Program-made: the position numbers and the translations under genes
Notes under the pieces: model-generated
Seen by the model: the letters and a program-made list of their open reading frames with translations, nothing else
What the model was told of the DNA's origin: nothing
Databases searched by the model: none
Shown: positions 39,671-47,469 of the stretch, piece by piece
Layout of the letters: each line of letters starts with the position of its first letter
How positions within the stretch are numbered: position 1 is the first letter of the stretch
NCBI GenBank assembly: GCA_023413135.1
Contig: JAEZQK010000060.1
Location: 155,942-219,941 of the forward strand
DNA: 64,000 bases
DNA from: Bacillota bacterium
GTDB taxonomy: Bacteria > Bacillota > Clostridia > Christensenellales > Aristaeellaceae
Direction: 5' to 3'

Positions 39671-40597
39671 TTATATTTTTCCCCCCGCTTCATGGGCCGC
39701 CTCCAGCGCCATAGCCGCCGCGCCCGTGGCGGCATCCTGCCTGGGCTGTATGCAGGACAGAGCGGGATACCGTGATGCAAGCTCCGCCTCTACTTTTTGA
39801 CGAATGACAGATATTTGCGTCAGGATGCTGCCGCTGAGTGCGATTGTCCCCTTCTCAAGCGCCAGATGGTCAATCACGGTAGCTGCCAGCAATACAAGCT
39901 CCCCGGCCGCCCTGCCGGCAATCTCCTTGGCCGTTTCATCCCCCCGCTCAAGCGCACGAACCAGAAGCGGGGACACCGAAGCGATCCTTGCCTTGTCCGA
40001 ATTGGGGTCATATACATACCGGATCATCTCCCCCATGGCGGAGATGCCAAGTGCCGCAAATACCAGTTCGGTCAGGCAGGTCTTGGGGCCGCATCCGTCG
40101 TTTGCCCGCGCCACCGCCGCCAGGATATCCCGGCCGATGGCATAGCCGCTGCCCTCATCACCAATGAGATATCCCCAGCCCCCGCAGCGGCAAGTTTCGC
40201 CCCGGCCGTTTTTGCCCATACATACGGAGCCGGTGCCTGAAATGAGCACCGCTCCTTCCCGGCCCACGGCGCCATAAAGCATAGTCTCATGATCGCCCGC
40301 CAGACGCACCTCACCCGGAAAGCCCACCTCCCGGATGGCCCTCTCCAGCAAAATCCTGGCCGATGGGTTGCTGGCCCCGGCAAATCCAACCTGCAAAAGC
40401 ACGCAGTCCGGCAAGCCGCCCGGCATATTCTTCATATCCTCAACGGCTTCCCGAACGGTTTTATTGATCTGATCCGCAGAGGCACCATTGGGGTTCAACG
40501 GGCCGAAAACCGCCCTGCCCACCACGTCGCCGTCCGTATTCATATAGACAACGGCAGTTTTCGTGCCACCGCCGTCCCAGCCCGCCACATAGGCCAT
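39671..40597 (-). CDS. murK: BadF/BadG/NagK-type amino-sugar kinase (MurK-like)
   Basis: A 308-residue ASKHA-fold kinase: phosphate-1 motif GWDGGGTKTA (6-15), phosphate-2 LISGTGSVCMGK and adenosine motif ATGAAAMALE, with GDEGSGYAIGRD typical of N-acetylglucosamine kinases. It follows murQ by about 61 bases on the same strand, and the clostridial MurK enzyme phosphorylates MurNAc and GlcNAc in such a setting, so MurK-like is the best reading. AAGGGG precedes the ATG. The kinase makes phosphotransferase-independent use of recycled MurNAc possible. Confidence 0.82.
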   Translation of the reverse strand: MAYVAGWDGGGTKTAVVYMNTDGDVVGRAVFGPLNPNGASADQINKTVREAVEDMKNMPGGLPDCVLLQVGFAGASNPSARILLERAIREVGFPGEVRLAGDHETMLYGAVGREGAVLISGTGSVCMGKNGRGETCRCGGWGYLIGDEGSGYAIGRDILAAVARANDGCGPKTCLTELVFAALGISAMGEMIRYVYDPNSDKARIASVSPLLVRALERGDETAKEIAGRAAGELVLLAATVIDHLALEKGTIALSGSILTQISVIRQKVEAELASRYPALSCIQPRQDAATGAAAMALEAAHEAGGKI

Positions 40598-40658
40598 GAT
40601 CGCATCCCCTTTAACGCTTTACAGGCAAACTTCCCCCGCATAGGCTGCGCCGGATGCT

Positions 40659-41573
40659 TTATGCCTTATCCATGGAAAGCTGGGCTACCGCCCGGCGCAC
40701 AAATCCGTTTTGTTCCTTAAGTGCCTTCACGGCGGATGTATAATCCGCCTGGGACAAGGCCATCACAATGGCCGCCTTGGTATTGCCGTTCGCCTTATGC
40801 AAAATCGCCTCGGCTGCAGCCCTGTCATCAAGATCCAGGGCATACTTCACAATGCGCACGGCCCGGTCGCTGAGCTTGTTATTACTGGGCTTCATATCAA
40901 CCATCAGGTTCTTGTAGACCTTCCCCAACTGCACCATGGACAGGGTGGAAAGCATATTCAGCACCATTTTGGTGGCGGTTCCCGCCTTTAAGCGGGTGGA
41001 ACCGGACAAAATTTCCGGCCCGCTAGGCACTTCTATAGCCAGATCGGCATGGCGGGAGATGACCGAGCCAATATTGCAGCTTAGCGCGATGCCATACGCC
41101 CCCTGTTCCCTGGCATAATCAAGTGCCCCCACGCAATAGGGAGCGTACCCGCTGGAACTAATGGCCACCAGCACATCCTTAGAACACAGGCCGTTTTTCT
41201 CCATGTCTTCCCGCCCCAGGCCGGGCGAATCCTCCGCACCTTCAATGGAAAAGCGCAATGCCGAATCGCCGCCGGCAATAACGCCCACCACCAGGCCGTT
41301 CTCCACGCCAAAGGTAGGCGGGCATTCGGAAGCATCCAGTACCCCAAGGCGGCCGCTGGTCCCCGCCCCGGCATAGAGCAGCCGCCCGCCGGCCTTCAGA
41401 TGGGAAGAAATAACCTCTATAGCTGTAGCGATTTGCGGCAGCGCAGCTTTTACCGCCAATGACGCCTGGCTGTCGATATCATTCATCAGCGTGGCCGCCT
41501 GAAGCGGCGTCATATCATCCAAGTTCAGGCTTTTTGCGTTCACCTGCTCCGTGGAAAGTTGCTCAAAATTCAT
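40659..41573 (-). CDS. murQ: N-acetylmuramic acid 6-phosphate etherase
   Basis: A 304-residue lyase that removes D-lactate from MurNAc-6-phosphate to give GlcNAc-6-phosphate. The SIS domain has GAGTSGRLGVLDASECPPTFG (motifs GAGTSGRLG and ECPPTFG) and SSSGYAPY; the active glutamate of the first motif is present. The C-terminal PSNNKLSDRAVRIV and ALDLDDRAAAEAIL are typical. The start ATG 41573 follows GAAGG; the open frame to 41603 has no ribosome site. It is the second gene of murR-murQ-murK. Confidence 0.93.
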   Translation of the reverse strand: MNFEQLSTEQVNAKSLNLDDMTPLQAATLMNDIDSQASLAVKAALPQIATAIEVISSHLKAGGRLLYAGAGTSGRLGVLDASECPPTFGVENGLVVGVIAGGDSALRFSIEGAEDSPGLGREDMEKNGLCSKDVLVAISSSGYAPYCVGALDYAREQGAYGIALSCNIGSVISRHADLAIEVPSGPEILSGSTRLKAGTATKMVLNMLSTLSMVQLGKVYKNLMVDMKPSNNKLSDRAVRIVKYALDLDDRAAAEAILHKANGNTKAAIVMALSQADYTSAVKALKEQNGFVRRAVAQLSMDKA

Positions 41574-41626
41574 AACCTTCACCCTTTCGCGGCCCAAAGC
41601 CATATGAAATCCATAAAATCCCGAAG

Positions 41627-42478
41627 CTATTTCACTCTTTTATAGCTGGCCGCCCACAGGGAACGGTCCAGCACGGTCTTGGCCTCCTCATATTCCTGGG
41701 GGATCACGGCGGAAAACAGCAAATCCACAATATGCAGCATAGCAATGCGGGAAGACGTGGCTCCGGTGCGTACCGCTACCTCCGGGCAGGATACGTGAAG
41801 CTGGATGTCACACCGCTCCGAAAGAGGATTGGGGGCATATTTCGTCACGGATATGGTGGTGGCCCCACCCTGCTTGGCCACCTGCAGCGTGGCCAAAGTG
41901 TCGCTTGTCTGCCCGGAATACGAGAAGAACACCGCCACATCGCCCTGCGCAAGGCTCGATGCGCAAACCACCTGCACATGCGGATCCTGCGAAGTGAGGG
42001 ATACCTTGTTGATGCGCAGGAACTTATGCTGGGCATCCAGCGCCACCAGGGCGGAGATCCCCATGCCGTAAAAGTCCACCCGCTTCGCCTGGTGAATGGT
42101 TTGTACCGCCTTATTAAGCTCAGCGTAGGATAAAACCTGCATCGTGCTTTGCAGCCCGCCGATGTTGCGGCGGGTGGTATCCTCCATGATGTGGGCCAGA
42201 TCGCTGCCAGCCTGCACATCGGTGTATATCAGCGGGTTTTCCTTCTTCACCGCCAGGTTGGCGGACAAAGCCATGCAAAATTCCTTGAATCCTCTGTATC
42301 CGTTCAGCTTGCACAGCCGGACCACGGTGGTTTTGCTGGTCTGGCATGATTTGGCTACCTCGTCGATGGGCGTGCCCATCAGTTGTGTCCGGTGGCGCAA
42401 AAAATAGGCGGCAACCCGCTGCTCCGCGGGGGAAAATGTGTCCATCAGCTCCTGAAGCTTGAGGATACAATCCGTCAT
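41627..42478 (-). CDS. murR: MurR/RpiR-family transcriptional regulator
   Basis: A 283-residue regulator with an N-terminal HTH_6 domain (about 1-75, VAKSCQTSKTTVVRLCKLNGY) and a C-terminal SIS sugar-phosphate-binding domain (about 125-260, VAVFFSYSGQTSDTLATLQVAKQGG). It probably represses the cluster until MurNAc-6-phosphate or GlcNAc-6-phosphate binds. AAGGGG precedes the ATG. It begins 54 bases before murQ and is divergent from the PIG-L gene; a perfect palindrome lies between the two promoters. Confidence 0.9.
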   Translation of the reverse strand: MTDCILKLQELMDTFSPAEQRVAAYFLRHRTQLMGTPIDEVAKSCQTSKTTVVRLCKLNGYRGFKEFCMALSANLAVKKENPLIYTDVQAGSDLAHIMEDTTRRNIGGLQSTMQVLSYAELNKAVQTIHQAKRVDFYGMGISALVALDAQHKFLRINKVSLTSQDPHVQVVCASSLAQGDVAVFFSYSGQTSDTLATLQVAKQGGATTISVTKYAPNPLSERCDIQLHVSCPEVAVRTGATSSRIAMLHIVDLLFSAVIPQEYEEAKTVLDRSLWAASYKRVK

Positions 42479-42560
42479 ACAAATTCCCCTTGCCTTTTAT
42501 TCGTACCACATCTTTGTGGCTTGTGTCATACGCGGCTTATGGCCCTTGGGCACTGCCTCT

Positions 42561-42656
42561 ATTGTATCATAGAAACGGGATTCCGCAATAAGTTACATAA
42601 AAAATTTTGTATACAAAAAAAATAACATTTACTTTTTAGATGCGTGCTGCTACAAT
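42561..42656. promoter_or_regulatory. Divergent promoters and palindrome between murR and the PIG-L gene
   Basis: For murR, TTGCGG (42583-42588) and TACAAT (42561-42566) lie 16 bases apart on the minus strand. For the PIG-L gene, TTTACT (42628-42633) and TACAAT (42651-42656) lie 17 apart. The perfect dyad TTTTGTATACAAAA (42605-42618) sits between them. Confidence 0.5.
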
Positions 42657-42747
42657 AGGGGCAGATTATTTTACCAATCAGTCAGTTGAATCCTAAGCGC
42701 CGCTTCGTAAATCATGACCGAGCCTTTGCAAAAAGGAGGAGATGCTC

Positions 42748-43452
42748 TTGAGCGAACGCAGGCAAAAGACCATCCTGGCCGTAGGGGCCCATACCGGAGA
42801 TGCGCAGCTTACCTGCGGCATGCTTCTTTTCAAGCATGCCATGGCCGGTGACAAGGTAGTCATTGTCGATTTGACCGCCGGGGAGCGCGGTGCGCCCGAT
42901 GGCGTGCCCATTCAGGAGTTCCGGCAGCAAAATGTGGCTGCTGCCAAGGATTTTGCCCAAAAACTGGGTGGGGAGAGCATTGTGATGGATATTCCCGACG
43001 GCGAACTATGCCCTTCCCGCGAACTGGAGATGCGCCTTTGCAGGATCATGCGGGAAAAACAGGCAAATGCCGTGATGTACCACTGGCAAAACAGCCAGCA
43101 TAAGGACCATATGGCCGCGCACACCGTTACCAAAAGCGCTATCTTCTATGCATCGCTGCCCTCCTTTGAGTCTTCCCTGCCCCCGGCTCCCATCAACCGG
43201 TCCATGTACGCGGAAAATTGGGAGGATGCGGAGGGCTTTTCCCCTTATTTCTATTTTGATGTGACCGATGCCTTTCCGCTTTGGAAAGAAGCCGTTAAAA
43301 AGTTCTGGCTGGCCGAGCATTCCCCCAGTTTCAAGTACCTGCGGTACTACGAAGCGCTGAGCATCACGCGCGGCGCGATGATTGGCAAGGATCATGCCAG
43401 TTGTTTCGGCACGTCGTATTCCGGCAAGCGGCAAACGCTTGACCTTTTATAG
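42748..43452 (+). CDS. PIG-L/LmbE-type deacetylase-like protein with altered motif
   Basis: A 234-residue protein of the PIG-L zinc deacetylase family, which removes N-acetyl groups from GlcNAc-type substrates. The normal AHPDDE becomes GAHTGDAQ (H15, D18 kept), and the second metal region HKDHMAAH supplies further histidines. Loss of the second Asp and the Glu may alter or abolish catalysis. TTG 42748 is best placed eight bases after AAGGAGG; ATG 42742 would be only two bases away. It faces the MurNAc cluster, so an amino-sugar substrate is likely but unproven. Confidence 0.8.
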   Translation: MSERRQKTILAVGAHTGDAQLTCGMLLFKHAMAGDKVVIVDLTAGERGAPDGVPIQEFRQQNVAAAKDFAQKLGGESIVMDIPDGELCPSRELEMRLCRIMREKQANAVMYHWQNSQHKDHMAAHTVTKSAIFYASLPSFESSLPPAPINRSMYAENWEDAEGFSPYFYFDVTDAFPLWKEAVKKFWLAEHSPSFKYLRYYEALSITRGAMIGKDHASCFGTSYSGKRQTLDLL

Positions 43453-43498
43453 ATCGTCCAACAGAAGGGCAAAATGAATGGGCGGCAGGGTGGTATAT

Positions 43499-44533
43499 AT
43501 GGAACGTTTTGATTTTCTTCCCGGCATGCTGGAAGAAGCAATCGCGAAAGGTTATTTTCCCTCGGCGGCGGTAGGCATCGGCCTCAACGGGCAAGCGCTG
43601 TTCACCCATGCATCAGGGAAGCTTTCCCTGCCTGAAGGCGCCGCGGTGAACCTTCATACCCGCTACGATCTGGCATCCATAACCAAGATCATCGCGCCTA
43701 CCATGCTGGCCCTGATGGCCCTGGAAAAGGGCCTGCTTGCTTTAGATGATACGCTGTCCTTCTTTTTTGACACGCCCGATGACAAGGCAGGCATCACCAT
43801 CTATCATTTGATGACGCATACCAGTGGCATCACGCCCACCTTCCTGTTGGAGAAGGTATGCAAGGATCCTTCCGATGTCCTTACGGCGATCCTTGCGCAT
43901 CCTCTGGAGGGACCGCCCGGCCAGATGCCGCGCTATTCCTGTATGGGGTACATCCTTCTTGGCTTCATTCTGGAAAAAGTGTACGGTAAGCCGCTGAATG
44001 TTCTGGCCCAGGAGCTTGTGCTGGCGCCGCTTCACATGGAGCATACGGGCTACTGCCCCAAGGGTGGGAATATTGCCGCCACTGAGGTGAATGATCTTAC
44101 AGGTGTGCCTTACCAGGGGATCGTCCATGATGAAAACGCCCGCTTTTTAAGGGGCGTATCCGCCAACGCCGGCCTGTTCAGCGACATAGGAGACGTGATG
44201 CGCTTTACCGGGATGCTATCATCCGGCGGCATGCCTTTGATCAATCCGGATACGCTCCGCCTGGCGATCCGGGACAGGACGCCGGAGCATGCTGTCCATC
44301 GGGGGTTGGGTTTCCATGTAAGCGGCGGTTACGGCTCCTTTATGGGCGACCTGTTCCCCGCCACATCCTTTGGCCATACGGGGTTTACAGGCACAAGCTT
44401 TGCGGTAGACCCGGAAACCGGCCTGTACGCGGTGCTACTCACCAACGCGGTACATCCCAAGCGGGGCAATCCCGCCATACAAAGATTCCGCCGGCTGTTT
44501 CACAGCCGGGTGTACGCCGCAGCCTTCCGCTAA
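43499..44533 (+). CDS. Serine hydrolase, beta-lactamase class C fold
   Basis: A 344-residue protein without a signal peptide. The first motif is SITK (in LASITKIIAP), the third HTG (in GHTGFTG), but the middle motif reads YSC (RYSCMGY) rather than Y-x-N. It follows the PIG-L gene by 46 bases on the same strand, so the two are probably cotranscribed and serve muropeptide or amino-sugar salvage. ATG 43499 is preceded by AGGGTGG; the frame opens at 43478. Substrate unknown. Confidence 0.82.
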   Translation: MERFDFLPGMLEEAIAKGYFPSAAVGIGLNGQALFTHASGKLSLPEGAAVNLHTRYDLASITKIIAPTMLALMALEKGLLALDDTLSFFFDTPDDKAGITIYHLMTHTSGITPTFLLEKVCKDPSDVLTAILAHPLEGPPGQMPRYSCMGYILLGFILEKVYGKPLNVLAQELVLAPLHMEHTGYCPKGGNIAATEVNDLTGVPYQGIVHDENARFLRGVSANAGLFSDIGDVMRFTGMLSSGGMPLINPDTLRLAIRDRTPEHAVHRGLGFHVSGGYGSFMGDLFPATSFGHTGFTGTSFAVDPETGLYAVLLTNAVHPKRGNPAIQRFRRLFHSRVYAAAFR

Positions 44534-44584
44534 TACAATTTGAAGTACTGGCCGGATACTTTCCTGGGCAAGTAATTCATAATA

Positions 44585-44619
44585 CAAGGCGCCCCTCTCG
44601 AAAGAGCCGGGGTGCCTTG
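44585..44619. terminator. Terminator-like hairpin after the serine hydrolase gene
   Basis: CAAGGCGCCCC (44585-44595) pairs with GGGGTGCCTTG (44609-44619) with one G-U pair. It separates convergent transcripts. Confidence 0.6.
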
Positions 44620-44633
44620 TTACATGGGGCAAC

Positions 44634-44696
44634 AACGCTGTAGGGGCGATTTGTAATCGCCCGCATGTTGCGGTCAGGATATGTTACTTGGCGGGC
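44634..44696. repeat. Decayed copy of the composite repeat
   Basis: One full arm (44634-44664), then 26 bases (44665-44690) that match the reverse complement of the 39521-39546 spacer at 24 positions, then only the first six bases of the second arm. It is the same element in the opposite orientation, truncated. Confidence 0.75.
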
Positions 44697-44745
44697 TCCG
44701 GAATGCCGCCCCCGCCGGTGGCGGAAATGGACGCAGGGAATGGAA

Positions 44746-47469
44746 TTACAGATGCTTCTTCTGCTCCCGTACCTTCAGCAGGTTATCCGCCATATCCGTT
44801 ACGGAAACAGACACCGTCGCATCCTTCCTTTTGCCGGGCTTCGCACGCACCGGACGCACGTGTCTTTCCCGCCGCTTTACCGCGGAGGCCGCCGCCTTTT
44901 CTTTTGCCATGCCAAACGCCTTGATGAGCATCCGGTCCAAGGCAAGCCTGCGCAGCGCGATATCCAGTAAAAACAGCACAAGGGCCAAAGTCAGCAGCAT
45001 CGGGCGGAGCATGTACCTGCTTTGTGCCTCCACCCCCCTGGCGGCGAACATCTCTTGGGGATCGGTGATGACCCGCCCTCCCGTCGCGTTCGCCAGGCGC
45101 TTTAAGGAGTCCTCCCCGCTTTGCCTGCGCAGGTCGTATTCCTCCGAATAAGACCGTACCGCTCCGCCTTCCAGCTGGCGCACCGTTTGGCCGTTTTGCG
45201 TCTGTTCTGCCCTTATGGCATAGGCGCCCTGCTGCGGTGCTATAAAGCTGCCTTCATATTCCCCGGGTGCCATTTCCGTCAAAGGGATGGTGGTTTCAGT
45301 CCCATCCGGCATAAGGACATGGGCGCTGGTTTCCAGATTCTCAAAATCCACGCCGGCGGGTGCGGTATACGTAACCGTTGCTTGTGTGCCCTCCATCCGT
45401 GCGTTCAGTTCGCCTTCCTGGCTGCCCTCCGGCAGCACATGGGATACAAGGCCCGAAAAGAACGATGCCGCCTGATCCCACCGAAGGAACTGCCCGGTCC
45501 AGGCGCCCTTTATGTCGCTTGTCCAGGCAAGCACGCGCCCCGCGCCATATTGCCACCAGGCAAGCAGCGGATCCTCACGGTCCGATACCATGGATACGGT
45601 GGCCATCGGCTTTTCCGTGGCAGCCAGATATCCCCAGAGTTGAGGGAAGCCCGCAAAGTCGGTCAGCGGCCCTATCTCTGTGATCACCGACGTAAACAGA
45701 CGGTTTTGCACATAGGAGCCTGTGACCAGAAACGTTTCCTTCGTAAAGATCTTGGGGATGTCGTCAAACTCCCCAGCGGTGAAGGCACGCCCTTTGCCGA
45801 TATCCGCCAGGCGGCTTAAAACCCTTACATTGGCACCGCTGCCTACGGCGACGGTGGTCAGGGTGATTCCGTTTTGCGCCATGTTCCCAACCAAAAGGTC
45901 ATACCCGCTGTCCCCCGCCTCGCCATCGGTGAGGAAGATCACATGCTTGAGCTTTGCGTCGCTGTTATTGAGGGCAGTCAGCGCTTCGTAAAGTGGCGAA
46001 TAAAAGGCTGTGCCGCCTCCCGGACGGATGGTGCCTATGGCATTTTGAATGGCGCCTATATCCGCAGCGCTTTGTAGCGGCACCACCCATTTGGCCGCGT
46101 CGTCAAAGGCGATCACGCCCACCTGATCGCGCCCCGTGAGCACTTCCACCGAGCGCATGGCGGCCTCCTTGGCCACCTCCAGGCGCGTGGTGCCGAACTG
46201 GCCCCCGGTCATGGAGCCTGATTTGTCGATCACCAGCATCAGTGCCAGCGATGGAAGGTCCATTTGATTGCGCACGTCGATGGTAACAGGCAAAATCTCC
46301 TCCAGCTTGCTGCCCCGGTATCCCCCCAAGGCATAGCTCTGGTCGCCACCGATCACAGTGAGGCCCCTGCCCAGTGTTTTCACATACGCATCCAGCGCCG
46401 ATAAAGCATCGGCGGAAAAAGTATCCGCGTCGGCGTTGACTAACACTGCGGCGTCATACTTGCGCAGCGCCTCCGCGTTTTGAGGCATACCGGCGGGGGT
46501 AATGGCCTCCCACTTAAAGCCTGCGGCGTCAAGGATCTTCTGCATCTCCCGGCTTTCGCCTTCCCGGCCTTCCACAAGCAAAACTGTAGGCTGGCCCATC
46601 ACAGCCATATAGGAGCCCATGCGGTTGTTGCGCGTTTGACTATCCCCCGGCACGATCAGTTGGGCTTCATAAGTGACCACCCCGGAGGCTTTTGCAGTAT
46701 CCTGGAACACAAAAGTGTTTTTCCCCCGCCTAAGCGAAACCTCCTTGGTATTCACCGGCTGCCTGTTGGCGTAGAGGATCAGGGTGCCGTGGGTGTCCAT
46801 GGTGGCATCCATCTCTACCGTCACCTGAACCGCCTGGCCCTGGTAGGCCTTGGAGGGCAAGGTAAGGCGGGTCACCTGCGCATCCTCTGCCTGCGGCCCT
46901 GAAACGTACATCACATCCACGGCGATCCCCCGCGCCTTCAGCAGCGCTGCCTGCGCATCCGTATCGCCGATTCCCCCATCGCTTACAAGCATCATCCGCC
47001 CTGCCGCATCCGAAGGGAGCAGCGCCCCCGCCAATTGGAGGGCCATGGCAGCGTCGCTGCGTTCCGGGTCCACGGATGTTTCCGCTCGGGAAAACGCGGT
47101 CTTTGGGGAAAGGGGCGCTTCCACCATGGCGTCGCCGCCAAAGGCGATCACGCCGGCGGAAAGATCCTCCGGCTTTTGGCCAAGCCCCTGGCTCACGGCG
47201 TTTTCCATATCGCCGCGCATTAAAAGGGTGGAATCCGACACATCCAGCAGCACCCAGGTGGCGGCCTGGTTCGACCTTGAGAGGATGGAGGGGGATGCAA
47301 GGGCCAGTACGATACATGCAATGACCACAAAGCGCATGCCCAAAACGGCATACGCATGCACGTTGCGTTTATCCGCGCCATAGGCAAACTTTTTGTACAG
47401 GAAAACCGTAAGCCCAAAAAGAACGGGAATCAAAAGAAGCACCCACGGAAATACAAACTCAACCTGCAC
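44746..47469 (-). CDS. Large membrane protein with VWA and GATase-like domains
   Basis: A 907-residue protein: two N-terminal membrane spans (about 5-25, 45-60), a first VWA-like fold (LLDVSDST), a class I GATase-like fold (VLLVEGREGES through GRGLTVIGGDQSYALGG), a full VWA domain with MIDAS motif DKSGSMTGG (about 413) and a T/D pair, a beta region, one C-terminal span and a basic tail. The start GTG overlaps the preceding gene by 11 bases. It is the last gene of the MoxR operon. VWA proteins here bind metal ions and protein partners; this one probably acts with the MoxR ATPase in the envelope. Confidence 0.82.
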   Translation of the reverse strand: MQVEFVFPWVLLLIPVLFGLTVFLYKKFAYGADKRNVHAYAVLGMRFVVIACIVLALASPSILSRSNQAATWVLLDVSDSTLLMRGDMENAVSQGLGQKPEDLSAGVIAFGGDAMVEAPLSPKTAFSRAETSVDPERSDAAMALQLAGALLPSDAAGRMMLVSDGGIGDTDAQAALLKARGIAVDVMYVSGPQAEDAQVTRLTLPSKAYQGQAVQVTVEMDATMDTHGTLILYANRQPVNTKEVSLRRGKNTFVFQDTAKASGVVTYEAQLIVPGDSQTRNNRMGSYMAVMGQPTVLLVEGREGESREMQKILDAAGFKWEAITPAGMPQNAEALRKYDAAVLVNADADTFSADALSALDAYVKTLGRGLTVIGGDQSYALGGYRGSKLEEILPVTIDVRNQMDLPSLALMLVIDKSGSMTGGQFGTTRLEVAKEAAMRSVEVLTGRDQVGVIAFDDAAKWVVPLQSAADIGAIQNAIGTIRPGGGTAFYSPLYEALTALNNSDAKLKHVIFLTDGEAGDSGYDLLVGNMAQNGITLTTVAVGSGANVRVLSRLADIGKGRAFTAGEFDDIPKIFTKETFLVTGSYVQNRLFTSVITEIGPLTDFAGFPQLWGYLAATEKPMATVSMVSDREDPLLAWWQYGAGRVLAWTSDIKGAWTGQFLRWDQAASFFSGLVSHVLPEGSQEGELNARMEGTQATVTYTAPAGVDFENLETSAHVLMPDGTETTIPLTEMAPGEYEGSFIAPQQGAYAIRAEQTQNGQTVRQLEGGAVRSYSEEYDLRRQSGEDSLKRLANATGGRVITDPQEMFAARGVEAQSRYMLRPMLLTLALVLFLLDIALRRLALDRMLIKAFGMAKEKAAASAVKRRERHVRPVRAKPGKRKDATVSVSVTDMADNLLKVREQKKHL

